A stretch of DNA of 47,812 nucleotides, from NCBI GenBank assembly GCA_000151295.1, contig GG745341.1:818333-866144 (forward strand). The letters are read 5' to 3'. The notes beneath the pieces were generated by a model. That model had not been told where the DNA came from and did no database searches. It saw only the letters and a program-made list of their open reading frames with translations. Source of the stretch: Allomyces macrogynus ATCC 38327 (lineage: Eukaryota > Blastocladiomycota > Blastocladiomycetes > Blastocladiales > Blastocladiaceae). The position numbers and the translations under genes are program-made. This document shows positions 34,301-45,500 of the stretch, one piece after another. Every line of letters begins with the position of its first letter. The first letter of the stretch is position 1.

Positions 34301-35597
34301 CGTGTTGCTGGAACTGGTCCTGCTGATGGTGCTGATGCTGCTGCTGTTGCTGCTCGTGCGGGCCCTGTTGAAGCTGGATCTGGTGCTGCTGATCAAACGG
34401 GCCCGGCGACGGTTGGTAACCATGCTGCGCGTTGGTACCCGCGGGCGGTGCGCCAAACGAGTCAAAGAAACTGGCCGACGACGCGCCATTGCCCGCCGAG
34501 AACGTCTGCGCCGTCGGGAAGGGCACCGGCCCGGCACGCTGAATATCGGTGCTTGGCGCAGGCTGCGACCAGGCAGGTGCCGAGATGCTGGGCGCGTAGG
34601 GGTCGTGAGGCGCCGTCACGGGTTCAGGGCCAGACGCTGGCGGTGTCGTCGTGTTCGACGAGTAAGAATCGTACTGCGTCGCGTTCGACGGGTATGGGTT
34701 GTAGGAAGCCGAACTGTTCGACGCGTAGGGATCGGAGGGCGCCGCATGATGTTCGGGACCCGACGTGGGCGGCTGGGCCGCGTGCTCAGCATGCTGTGTC
34801 TGCGCGGTCGGCGGGTACCCGCTCGTTCCCGACGGAGCGTACGGATCATGAATGGCATTGTTGGTGGTGTTGCCGAGCGTCGAGAAAAAGTCTTCGGCGC
34901 CGGCCGTATCCATGGGCGGCGCACCGGGCGCGGGGGTGGTGGAGGCGTGACCGGTCATGGCCGTCGGTGCGGGGCTCCATGCAGGCGGCGGCGGTACTGC
35001 AGCAGCGCCTTGCCACCCGCCGGTAACGACGGGTGCCGATCCGGTGCGCACGACGTTGGCGGCCTTGGCCATGTCGGGGTTGGTCGTCGAGGTTGGGCCT
35101 GGGTGATCGCGCGACGTGTCAAACATGACGTCAGGCAAAACGTGGCGCAAAGATGCGGCAGCAGCGTACCAAACGAATGGCCGTGGGTCATGGATGGGGT
35201 CGCGGACCGGTACCGCGAGTGCGGAGCCGTCAGCGGCGGCGAGGCGACGCCCGATCCGCCATGCGGCGCGTTCCACGTTGGTGGGGCCGACGCGGCGGGT
35301 GGAGGCGGAGGCGCGTAGGGCGATCCGGTCGATTTTGGGAACGTCGACGTCTTGGGCGAGAAGGCGAAGGAGAGCGCGGCAGCGGGCGGATCGCCCATGT
35401 AGCCTGACGAGGCCGGCTGCGTTGATGGGGGCTGCACGGGTGGAGCGGGCGTGTAGGGCTGGTTGCCAAAAGGCGACTGCAGCGGCTGCAGCTGCGCGGC
35501 GGGCGACCGGTGCTGTTGCGCGTGGGCCGGGTGCTGCTGTTGCGCGTAAGACGGCTGCTGCTGCGTGAACTGCTGCGACGGGTACGGCGCTTGCCCA

Positions 35598-35629
<32 letters not shown>

Positions 35630-35812
35630 GTGGTGGGGGTGGATCGGCTGTTGTTGCTGCTGGAACGACTGTGCTTGCAGTTGCGACTGCGGCTGCGGCT
35701 GCTGCTGCTGCACGGGCGCGGCAGGCGCGTTCTCCGAGGTGAACGAGTCGAAGAAGTCGGCGCCGCCCGCGCTGCCAAACAGCGCCGACGCGTCGGAGAA
35801 GGGATTGGCCAT
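28355..35812 (-). CDS. SEC16: COPII coat assembly protein SEC16
   Basis: Exons (minus): 35812-35170, 35098-33353 and 33282-28355, about 2438 aa, with introns of 71 and 70 nt. SEC16 scaffolds endoplasmic reticulum exit sites and organises COPII coat formation. The N-terminal 1300 residues are disordered, rich in Gln, Pro, Ala and Ser, with polyglutamine runs. The central conserved domain (about 1400-1500) starts PLAVFSPKGVLLTSFPKTT and includes PGPVHIDSLANIVPD. The alpha-solenoid SEC16_C region (about 1510-1950) includes LLLNGRMEDAVHFCLSRSQW and LALILASRANHELWTHAVDT. The C-terminus is proline-rich, with KRWVNKKAGADAA in the last conserved stretch. A candidate single zinc-ribbon-like CxxCG...CAWCG element (QCRQCGTFGPPGGRFCAWCG) sits before the central domain. 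The start was chosen as MANPFSDASALFGSAGGADF, the first methionine before the acidic/FD-rich N-terminus. Confidence 0.95.
29530..29562 (-). repeat. CAG/CTG microsatellite (polyglutamine) in SEC16
   Basis: A run of CTG on the + strand encodes glutamines in SEC16 exon 3. Related shorter runs occur near 31930-31960 and 34320-34355. Confidence 0.85.
35598..35630 (-). repeat. CAG/CTG microsatellite (polyglutamine) near SEC16 N-terminus
   Basis: About eight consecutive CTG units on the + strand encode a glutamine run followed by histidines in SEC16 exon 1. Confidence 0.9.
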
Positions 35813-36196
35813 GGCGGCCGAGGCAGGCCGGCGGGCCGGCGCACGCTTGGGATCGAGGGTCTGTCGCGAGAGCAAGCAGGTTTGCGCGTGGTCGCGATGC
35901 CAGGAACGGGCACGGTCGCGCTCGGGGTCGTGGTGCAGCACCAGGCCGCCGCGGCGACGGTGCGTCTCTGCCGTGCCCGCGCCGGCCGGCGAGCCGCGGC
36001 GACGCGGACCTTGCCAGCTTGGCAACAGTCACGGCGCGACACGTGAGCGCGACGCAGCTTGGGCAGGGCCGGCGTTGCGTGCTGTGCTGCCTGCTGCCGC
36101 CAGTCCGCTGCTGCCGCCAGTCCGCTGCTGCCGCGATTCCGCTTGCTTTGCTCCCGGCCTCCTCCACCACCAAGTTGACCAGGCGGACAACCCTCC
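35813..36196. promoter_or_regulatory. Divergent promoter region SEC16 / NDK
   Basis: The 384 bp between the two divergent starts must carry both promoters. It contains an imperfect short tandem repeat (CTGCTGCCGCCAGTCCG, twice, near 36090-36130). Open frames extending into it on both strands are low-complexity and were not used. Confidence 0.5.
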
Positions 36197-36953
36197 ATGA
36201 TGCTCCCGACCGCGCTCCGACCCGCTGCACCACGATGCGCGCCCGCGAGCCGCCGCCTTCTTCGAGCCCGACTGGCAACAGGACCTGCACCCATCTTGGA
36301 CCGCCCGCCGTTCGCTCTGACGCTCGGCCTGATCAAGCCCGACCTCTACGCCGACCCCAATGCAGTGCACGCCGTCTTTGAACGTCTTCGTCGGGACCAG
36401 TGGGAGGTCGTGCGCCAGCGCGAAGTGCTCTTCCAGCCGCGCGATGCCGGCGCTTTTTACGCCGAGCACCAAGGCCGCTTCTTTTTTGACCGTCTCGTTG
36501 GCTACATGACGTCGGGCCCGTTTTCCGCGATGCTTTTGCGCCGCCCGGACCCGAACAAAGACGCGATTACGGCGTGGCGAGCCTTGATCGGGCCGACGCA
36601 CCCCGTACGGTGCGTGATCTTAGTCTCGTCCTGTTCGGGCCGAACGCCGAATTTGACGTCGGTGGGGCCGATCGCATTCTAGTGCGCAAGTCAACCAGCC
36701 GCAGTCGCTCCGCGCCGAGTTTGGGCTGACCGACACACGCAATTCGTTTCACGGATCAGGTTCGTCCACGCGCTGGTGCTTGTATCGCTGAATACCACTG
36801 ACCGTCGCTCATGGATGACCTCGACGTGTAGACGCACCGGAAACGGCAGCGCGCGAAATCAACTTCTTTTTCCCACAAGATCCGGTCCTCGTCGAGTACC
36901 TTGCGCATTGGCGAGGCGCCGACGGCAAACCGCTGTTCCTCGACCAGTTGTAG
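36197..36953 (+). CDS. Nucleoside diphosphate kinase, mitochondrial NME6 type
   Basis: Exons 36197-36609, 36683-36759 and 36832-36953 give 203 aa; introns are 73 and 72 nt. The enzyme moves the gamma-phosphate from ATP to nucleoside diphosphates through a phosphohistidine. FALTLGLIKPDLYADP opens the fold. The NME6-like features are FYAEHQGRFFFDRLVGYMTS, AWRALIGPTHPVR and FGLTDTRNSFHGSDAPETA with the active histidine in FHGSD, then AAREINFFFPQD. The latter two blocks only appear after splicing, which supports the model. The first 30 residues are Arg/Ala/Pro-rich without acids and look like a mitochondrial targeting peptide. Two adjacent ATGs (36197, 36200) could start it. The C-terminal extension is short (VEYLAHWRGADGKPLFLDQL). 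Confidence 0.93.
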
Positions 36954-37572
36954 AGATAGTCAAGAAAACGATGTTACGATTGGATTGCCAGCTCAACCCA
37001 CGACCACTTGCCGGCCATGATCTACCGTCTTGATTCTTCGTTTGCACGTCTGCACGACTGCTGCTGCTGCTGCTGCTCGTGACGCTCCCACAGCCCGTCC
37101 GTCCGCCTTGCCCCCTCTCCCCCTCACTCCGCTCATGCGCACCCTCGCATGGCGCACTTGGACTTGGATTCCACCTCATTCTTGGCGTTTGGTCGTTGAC
37201 AAATGGACTATTTGCCTGACTTTATGAGCTTATTTTGATTAGGTGCGGTGCGGTCGGCTTGTTCAAAACTCCAGCCTGAGAGGCTGCGCCGCTGCGCCAC
37301 CAAAAAGTTCACCAGCACCCGCTTGCGATGCTCCATGTTGAAGCCGTTCACGCCACTGGAGTCTTCCTTGCCTGCCACCCGCTGCAGCTTGATTCCGATC
37401 TCACGCTTCTCCTCTTCAACCGACACCGTGACTACGGCCCACAAATAACGACACTGGCGACGACGACGACGACGACGACGGCAACCACGCGCATTGCCCA
37501 CGACTAGCAGCAAACGACGCAACTGGCACTCCCACCATCAACCCATTTCCAACCCATTTTCCGTTTTCAACA
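36954..37572. other. Spacer with CTG and GAC repeats
   Basis: No gene is supported in this 619-bp spacer. It holds a CTG run near 37050-37072 and a perfect (GAC)n run of about eight units near 37459-37482. The right part should contain the promoter of the secreted-protein gene at 37573. Confidence 0.5.
37459..37482. repeat. GAC microsatellite
   Basis: About eight perfect GAC units lie roughly 90 bp upstream of the start codon of the secreted Cys-rich protein. It is non-coding by my models. Confidence 0.85.
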
Positions 37573-38317
37573 ATGAAATCAACTGCCTTCTTTGCCGCTG
37601 CGACCATCGCCATCGTTGCTGCGACCTCGACGACCGCGCAGGTCGTGGACCCGAACGCCGCGCCGACGCTCTCGGACTGCGCGGGCATGTCCGTCTTCCA
37701 GCGGTGCTGGGGCGACGTGACGCAGGAGCGCTGTACGGATCGTGCCTTTCTGTCGAGAGAACTTTCCGATGCGATCGCGATTAACGTGACCTCCGTTTCT
37801 CCACGGTTTTATAGCGACGCAGTGTGTCGTACGTTGGCGAACCCTCCCCACCCCCTCGCGATCGGCACCTCCGCTTTCGCTCACCAAACTCACCGCTCCA
37901 TCGGACCCTTCCTCCCCCTCGACCTAGCCCGGCGAAAGCGGCTACAACGCGTGCATGTGCGCCACGTCCGGCGGGTACCGCAAGTGCTTTGACCAGTGCC
38001 TCGACTCGCCCGACCACGACTATGCGCTCAAGCCCGTCATCAACGAGCAGTCGGCCTACTGTCTGCAGGTGACCACCAAGTCGACCACCTCCAAGACGAC
38101 CACCTCGTCCTCGACCAAAACCACGTCGACGAGCTCGACTTCGACGACGAGTTCGGCCACGACCACGACCACGTCGGCCAGCACCACGGCCACGTCCACC
38201 TCGACGACGTCGACCATCAAGCCGGCCATGGCCACGGACTCGTCGGCCGCCGGTGCGGCTGCGGGGCCCGCGGCCATGGTGGCCGCCGTGTTTGGCGGGC
38301 TGATGGCCGCCATCTAA
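37573..38317 (+). CDS. Small secreted Cys-rich, Ser/Thr-rich, probably GPI-anchored protein
   Basis: Proposed exons 37573-37741, 37815-37828 and 37928-38317 give 190 aa. A clear signal peptide (MKSTAFFAAATIAIVAATST) precedes a domain with nine cysteines between SDCAG and SAYCLQ, then a Ser/Thr stalk of about 50 residues (likely O-glycosylated), and a hydrophobic Ala/Gly-rich C-terminus that fits a GPI-anchor signal (AAGPAAMVAAVFGGLMAAI). The middle exon is only 14 nt; it joins RCTDPTQCV to PGESGYNACMC, keeping the cysteine spacing. A model with one longer intron and no middle exon is possible. The layout is typical of fungal cell-wall or cell-surface proteins; the cysteine domain is not one I recognise, and its role is unknown. 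Confidence 0.8.
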
Positions 38318-38825
38318 GCGCCTTGTTGTTTGCTTTCCATTTTGGTGCCGCTCCACCGGCACGCGTGCTGACGGTCGCTAGTTTCGCTGTCTTGCGCACG
38401 CAAATGGTCTTGATGGGTGTCGTTTGCCGAGCGGCCGTCATTTTTTGCCGAATCCCGTTTTCCACCTGATTTTTGTTGTTGTGAATGATCTCCACCCCCT
38501 TTTCGTCGTATCGTGTCGTACGTGATTTTGTTTTTTTTTTTTGCTGTGCACGCTTCCAAACGGTAACGCTATTTCTTGAAGATGACCCTTGCATGTTATT
38601 TCCACGACGGCGTGTATTGGTCCCGGCAGCTCTCAAGTCAGTTTCAGTTTCTGCGGTTGCGCAAAAACCAACAAGTCGGCCCACCGCGACACCCATCCAA
38701 CACGGACCGCAACGCACCCGACACGCACCGCGACCCAACCGGAGATATACGAATGACAACGACGACAATGATCCGTTAGCCTCTCTCCGCCCTCCACCCT
38801 CACCCCGACCCCAACCAACACGTAC
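38318..38825. other. Convergent region, 3' part of the TPR gene unresolved
   Basis: This lies between the GPI-protein stop and the last certain codon of the TPR gene. It includes a poly-T run at about 38531-38542. It probably contains the TPR gene's intron and final exon. One option is a 12-codon exon at 38596-38631 ending TPSWK, but its acceptor (GAG) is poor. Confidence 0.4.
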
Positions 38826-39200
38826 CGGATTATCCAGCAACAGCTCGACGACACACTGCCAATCCGTCTCGTTCCCGAGCACGACGCTCTTGAAAAACGC
38901 GCCGAGCGCCGCCTCCACTTGGCCCGTGTGCATGAAGCTGAACGCAAGCAGGTGCTGCGCCTCCTTTTTGGTCCGGTCGTTGCGCAGTGCCGGCGTCAGA
39001 CACTCGATCACTTGGTGGTACTGGCGCAGTTTGTAGAAGCCGCGCGCACAGTAGAGCCAGCCGAGGGGGTCTATCCGGTCGGTCAGTGGGTGGGTGGAGA
39101 GGAGGGGCAGGGGAGGGACGGAACCTTTGGGCACGAAGCCAATGGTCTGCACGAGCGAGTCGCGCGCCGAGAGCTTGGGGCCGCTGCCGTCGGAATTCAT
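38826..39200 (-). CDS. TPR-repeat protein, first exon (3' end uncertain)
   Basis: An ATG at 39200 opens a 125-codon exon that ends at a strong GTACGT donor. It encodes two helix pairs of the tetratricopeptide type, for instance GWLYCARGFYKLRQYHQVIE and EAQHLLAFSFMHTGQVEAAL. The protein would be small unless further exons lie in 38318-38825. I do not recognise the specific family. TPR proteins are adaptors, so a binding role is expected, but the partner is unknown. It is divergent from PAG1/Furry with 306 bp between start codons. Confidence 0.7.
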
Positions 39201-39506
39201 GGTGGCGGTGTGGGTGAACGGCGGGGAGTTGGCGCGGCGCGAGTCGATGGGTTGGACAGCGGAGTCCCTGGCTTCGTTTTGCGGCAGGTACCGGGCCGTG
39301 CGAGAGGCTGAATCGTCCAAGATATCGGTGGCGGTCGACAGTCGAGGATCGTCGTTGGTTGTGGTTCCCTTCGTTGCGGTCCAGAACGCGCTTGTCGAGG
39401 AAACGTGACCGCGCCGACCGTCCCTGCCATCGTCTGTCCAGCCGGGCAAGCTGCCACTACCGCGTCGATCACCGCTCGAGTCGCACTTCTCGGCCTCCTG
39501 CTGCAA
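39201..39506. promoter_or_regulatory. Divergent promoter region TPR gene / PAG1
   Basis: The 306 bp between the divergent start codons presumably serve both genes. Both strands are open over parts of it, but only through low-complexity frames without an ATG in a useful position. Confidence 0.45.
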
Positions 39507-42500
39507 ATGACCGCGCAAGCTGCACCCAAACCCGCACCTGGTCCCGGCACGGCAGCTCCCGCAACCGACTCGCCGCGCGGTCCCGGTCCCGGCTCCGTCA
39601 AGTCGCGCCGGCCGACGGACACCAGCACCAGCGCCACCATGACGGGCCCCGCGGCGGGAACGGGCACCGCGAGCGGCAGCAGCGACATGACGGCCACGGC
39701 CAATGCGAGCCAGCACCATCTGCAGCTGTTGCAGCGCTTCTTTTCGCGCGACGGCAAGCACGAAATCGTGCCGAGTTCTACGCTCGAGTGGTGCCTCGAG
39801 CAAGTATTTGAAAAGTTTGTCGCGCTGACGGAGAACAAGCTCGAGGTGATCTTGAACCAGTCGATGGTAATATTGACTTGCGCAAGTCGCGGTGGATTGG
39901 ACCGACGCGCAGGGGGCTGACGCAGCTGCGCGACGACAGGACCGCGAGATCGATTTGCACGGGTACCTGCAGGCGGGCATCCACGCCGATTTCGACGCGT
40001 GCATCACGACGCTCGGCGCACTCTCCAAGCACGCGCCGGCGCTCATCGTCAACTCGCTCATGTACTGGCGCGACACGGCGTGCGACTTGCCTGAAAGCGT
40101 GCCGCCCACGCCTACGCAGACCACGTCAATTCGCGGCAGTTTGCGCGGCAAAGCCGTGGATCCGACGCGCGACCTGCGTCTGGTACGCCTCGCCCTCAAT
40201 CGCGATTCACCCGCGTGTGCCGCCCAGCTCAAAGATTGCAGCTGAACCGGTGGTAGTCGCGTAGATTGCCTCCAACATCATGTTTTGCCGCGCATTGATT
40301 GAGGTGATTCGCGGTGTCGGCAAGGGGCGGTTCCCGGACGATCTGTTCACCAAGTGCGAGGAGCTGGCGTTTTTGCAGCTCAAGGCATCAAGCCCGTAAG
40401 TCGATTCTCCGAGGAATTGCCGCGGATACCGACCCGAGTGAATTCATTTCGTGACATGGTGGCGATTTGCAGAGATCTCATTCGCAGCTCGGTCAACTGG
40501 CAGGCCAACGCGACCAACTTTGCCCGCGTCCTGGGCGAGCTCTCGGACCTGCGGTAAATGGATTCGCAGCCTTGATGATAGCGTTATCCACCCTCGGGTT
40601 GCGCTTCCTGACCCATTTTTCGTCACAACAGTTTTGCATCGGTCACGGACCGCTACCTCCGCGAGCTCGAGCGGCTGGCGGGCATGAACTTGATCAAGGA
40701 CGGCAAGGTCGAGCACCTCATCTTTGGATTGCGTTTTGTCAAGATCAAGGTAAACCTGACTGCGATTATGGCTCAACAGTCGTTGATTTGCCGCTGATGC
40801 TTCCTATCTCGCTAGATCTACCCAATGGACGCGCTCGAGGAAACGGCCGATTTTCTCGACTCGCTCGGCCACTTTTTCCTCAACTCGGTCGACACACTCG
40901 TGCGGCAAGCCTTCGCGGAAGTCTTTCTCGAGCTCTTGCAGCCGCTGTGCGACGTGATCACGGCCGAAGTCAATGTGCCGACTTGGTCTGGGTTTGTCGA
41001 ATCCGTGTTTCCCAAGGTGCAGAAAATGGCGTTGCGCCCGCGGCACCAGACCGTGGCCTTTGCGCTCTTGACGTGCCTGCTCAACGCGAGCCGCGCGAAC
41101 TTCTTCCACAAGAACTGGCTCGCCGTCTCGGACATGTGCAACAACAAAATCAAGGACCGCACGATGCGTGCCGACGCACTGCTGTGCCTGTCGCAGCTCA
41201 TGTGGACCTACTTGTTCCGATACTCGGAGTCGACGAGCACGGCACACAAGCGGATTTTGATGCTGATCAAGGTCGTGTTCCCGTCGGGCCGGCGGTCCAT
41301 CAACCCGCTCGAAGTGCCGCTTTCGCTCTTCATCCACATGGTCTACATGCTTGCAATGAGGTTCACGTCGTGGACCGTCAAGAACGTGCTCTCATACCTG
41401 TTGCTCTGCGACGGATCAATCGATTCGACGTGGTCGCCCGATCGCATGACGATTGCGATTGAGACGCTGCACCTGCTCATGGACACGTGGAGCACCAACG
41501 CGCACGCGTGCCCGTACCCGACCGTGGCCGGTCTCCCGCGCCCGACGCGTCCGCCGACGGACATCAAGCCCAAGCACCTCGAGTACCTGACACAGCTCGG
41601 CACGCAACTGCACCACATTCTCGACGGCCTCCACCAGTACGTCGGCCAGTACCGGCTCGACGACGAGCGCAACAAGCAAGTGACCCAGATCCGCAGTGTT
41701 TCGGCAGCGACCGACACGTCAGACCTCGAGGCCGAGTACTCGCCGGCGTCGTTTATCGCGACGATTCCGCGCGACCGGATCCCGTTTTTGGAGCTGCTCA
41801 AGACGCTCGTCGCCGGCGTGCCGCTGCTCGTGCCTAGGTACGAGTCGGACCGGCTCGTCGACGTGCTGTGCTCGTACGCGGCGCACTACGACAGCGAGTT
41901 GAGCAGTTTGGCCATGGACGCGCTGCTGCGTATGGCTGAGGACAACCCGGTCGTCTACCAGGACGTGCTCGTGACGCTCGAAAAGAGTTTGTTTGCCGAT
42001 ACTGACCGGCAACAGGACCTGCTGGCCACGTTTTACGTGCGCGCCGACGAGACGGCGCAGGAACAGCGGCACCGCGGCACGCTCGAGATATACCTGGATT
42101 TCCTCAAGCGCGGCAAGCAGCACACGCGGCAGTTGCCGCTCGATGCGATTGGGCTATACTTGCTGTGTTTGTCGCACGCGCATATTCGCCGACTCGCGCT
42201 GGACCTGCTTGAGCAGGCTGACTCGATGGTCGTCACGATCTTGCGGCAGACCGATCTGTTTGACGCGGCGAGCTCCGTGCAGCGGAAACACGTGGAGCTG
42301 TGGGCGTCGCGGTTCTCGGACTTCATTTCGTACTGCGTCGACTTCATGTCGCGCGACGCCATCAAGCGCGCGGTGCAGGCCGCCTGGGACCGCGCCTTGT
42401 TCCTGCAATCGATCTTGGCCCCGCCCGATACAGGTCTGCTATGGACGACCGCCGTGCGGTCCCCACCCGAGGACTCAATTCTTAATTGGCGCCGGTGCGC

Positions 42501-45500
42501 GAAACTCGCCGTACTCGGCGTGCGATACCTGTCGGCGCCGCGCGAAGTCATGTCGACGTCGTTGGCCCTGCTCTCGTCCGAGTTCACGCATGTGCGCGCG
42601 GCCGTGCTCGCCGTGCTCGCACAGACGGCCGTCACGCACCAGGCGCTCCTGTTTGACGAAATGGTGCCGCTGCTGAGCAACGTTGCCGAGGACGCGCGGC
42701 AGCGCGCAGGGAAGCGGTTCAGCCAGCCGAAGAAGCCGGGTAAGATTGACCGACTGCGCGTGGAATTGCCGCGGCTGCTCGCATCATTGCCGAGTTTCCC
42801 GGCATCAACACTGCCAGTGATCACGGCATTCATCAAGGCCTATCGCAGTTTGTTGGCCGACCAGCGGTCGAACGTAGACTTGGAGGCGGTGCGCACGGCG
42901 TTTTCGCAGTTCATCGACCACTTTTACTCGAGCGATGCCGAGAAATCGCTCGATTTACGCCCGGGCCTGTTTCAAATGCTCAGCGAGTGGGACGAGCCCG
43001 TGGCCGTGCATGCGATGGCCGCGCTCCTGCGCGGGCCCGTGCCGTCGCCCGGCGCACCGACGCTGTCGCACACGCATCAGCCGAGTACTGGGTCCGGCGC
43101 GAGTTTGGGCATTCAGAGTCTCGGCATGCAGAGCGTCGCGATGATGGCGATGCTGAACCCTCCGTCGTTCCATTCCACGTCGGTCCCGCCATTGCCGGAA
43201 TCGTTTGATTTTGTGCGCGTGTTGCGGTGGATTCGCCCGCTGCTGGCCGAAACCGACATGTTGTCCGTCGCCAAGCGCGCGCTCGTCAATTTGCTCGAGG
43301 CCAACTTGACAGTGCCCGCGCTGTTTGAGACGATCGTTGCCGAGTGTTTCTCCCTCGACCCGAGCGAACGCGTCGCACAGCATTTCTTTGTGGCGGTCGC
43401 GACCGTGTTTATCGACCAGGCACACGTCATGTGGACGGCGACGTCGCTCGAGACGGTGCTGCTGCTCGCGCTTATGAAGCTTGTCGACGACGACGAGGCC
43501 GTACGGTCGTGCGCGGTCAACCTGCTGCTCGTGTTCCAGGACCGGCTGTTCTTGGACTTGCATGTCGAGACGGTCACGGCCTTGACGGAGCAGCCAATCC
43601 AGGCCAAGTGGACACACGTCACGCTCGTGGAACGACTCATGCAGAACCATGCCGAGTGGACCTACAGTATGTTGTCTGAGCTGTTTATGCGCTTGAAGAG
43701 CAGCCACGAGCGGCTGCACGGCGACTTGTTGCTGCTCGCGTCGCGCATGACCGCAAATGTCGTGCTCGTGTCTGACTCGTCGTTCATCTCATCCGAGTCG
43801 CGGTACGCGTTGGATCCGCTGCTGTTCAGCGGTTGGATTGGGCGCTCACTGGCGCTTTCCGCTGTAGATTCGTCGTCGACAACCTGCTCTACTACACGTT
43901 CGACCACTGGGAGCGGCACGCGTCGATCATTCGCCAGTGCTGGGCGAACCTTGTCGCCGGCACGCCCGACAACCTGTCGAGCGTGATCGGCTACTTTGTA
44001 CAAGCCGCACGGTCGACCCGCAGCGACCGCGCCGTCACTTTTTTCCAAGTGATCCTTGCGCTCCTCCAGGATAGTCACGCCGTATTTTCCTGTCTCCTGC
44101 CGTACCTGACCCCGGGCGCCTTTATAGCCGCGGCCGCGCCGCCGCTCACGGCCCTGTCCACCAAATTCCACTCACCGAGCCTACAAGAAAAGGTGCGGCA
44201 GGAGCGCGACCGGCCCCCGTGGTCCGAGGGCATTATCGCGACCATGTGCCTGAGTGGGCTCGTGACGCGTCTCGCACCCGCGACGATCGAGCAGCACCTG
44301 GCGCTGTTTCTGCAAATCATCTTGGCGCAGGTGAGCCACCCGGACCCGTTTGTCACGAATCAAATGCGGCGGTTCCTCGATGCGCTGTTCCAGTTCAAGT
44401 TTATGTGGACCTCGGCGAGCGACGAGCTCGAGGGCGTGGTCGCCGCCGTGCTCGACGTCTTGCCCGAACACGTCGTCGAGGCATGGAACGCGCTCGCGCT
44501 CGAGTGGGCCGGTACGTCGACGATTCGGCACGTGGCTATGCGGTCGCTGCGCATGTTTCGCGCGACGCTGCGTAGTCCGCGGCCAGCACATTTAGCCAGT
44601 TTGGTTCGGCTGTACCCGGCGGCAGTCGAGTCGTCGGCGCCGTATGCACTAGAGATCTTGACGAGTTTGAACACGGTCGCTGCCAAACTGTCCACGGCGC
44701 AACTCGGGCCCGAGCATGTGGCGGTCCTGCAATGTGTCGTGCATGCTCTGGCAGCACCGGCGACACCGGCCACGCACGGTCCGGTCCTGCTCGAGTTCTT
44801 GGGTCTGCTCTGGGCGACGCCAAAAAACGTCGAGTGCGCATTGCTCGCCGATTGGGGCGTGCCGATGCCGTCCGTGACCCACTTGCTCGTGCACCGTGTG
44901 CAGACGACAGGCGATGCGCAGGCACTCGACTTGATCAACCGGCTGATCGACGTGAACGAAGGGTTTACCTGGAAGCCGCTGCTCGTCCTGCTCGCCAACT
45001 TGCACCGCATGGTGCACCCGCCCTACTCGTCCGAGATTGACGATGTGTGTGTACGGCTCGCGGCGCAGCTCGCAGCGCTTGCGCCGGCCATGTCCAAGTA
45101 CCTGGCGGCCTGGGCCAAATACCACGCCAAGTCCGGCGGCGATCTCGTCGTGCAGCTCAGCACGCTGCTCAAGGGAACCACAGGCTTGTTTGCTGTCGAA
45201 GACTACGTCCCCGTCCTGTTCCAGTTCCTCGCGAGCCCGGATCCGGCGGCCGTCGAGGCGCACCTGATGTTCCTGAAAGCCCTCTTACCGCTCGTCAAGT
45301 TTGACGATACGTTGGTCTCGCACGCGCACCTCGCGCAAGTCATGGACCTGACCAAAGTCCCACAATTCTCGGGGCTCGCGCTGGCCATGCTCGACCATCT
45401 GGTCGAATCGACGCCGAAACCCAACCAGGCCGACATGGACCAGGCCGTCCTGCCGTCGCGATCGTGCACGATCAACAAGAAGTCGCCCACGACCAAGACC

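Noticed and set aside
33323..35026. Plus-strand open frame of 567 codons antisense to SEC16 exon 2
   Set aside because: Arg/Ala/Ser-rich composition without domains; mirrors the biased codon use of the true gene.
29520..35720. Many short CTG-rich repeats as a possible CRISPR or satellite array
   Set aside because: They are in-frame glutamine codons of SEC16 with no unique spacers; the organism is eukaryotic.
38217..39840. Minus-strand frame running through the TPR exon into flanking DNA
   Set aside because: Only the 125 codons from the ATG at 39200 have TPR character. The extension downstream passes a strong GTACGT donor, and that upstream overlaps PAG1 exon 1.
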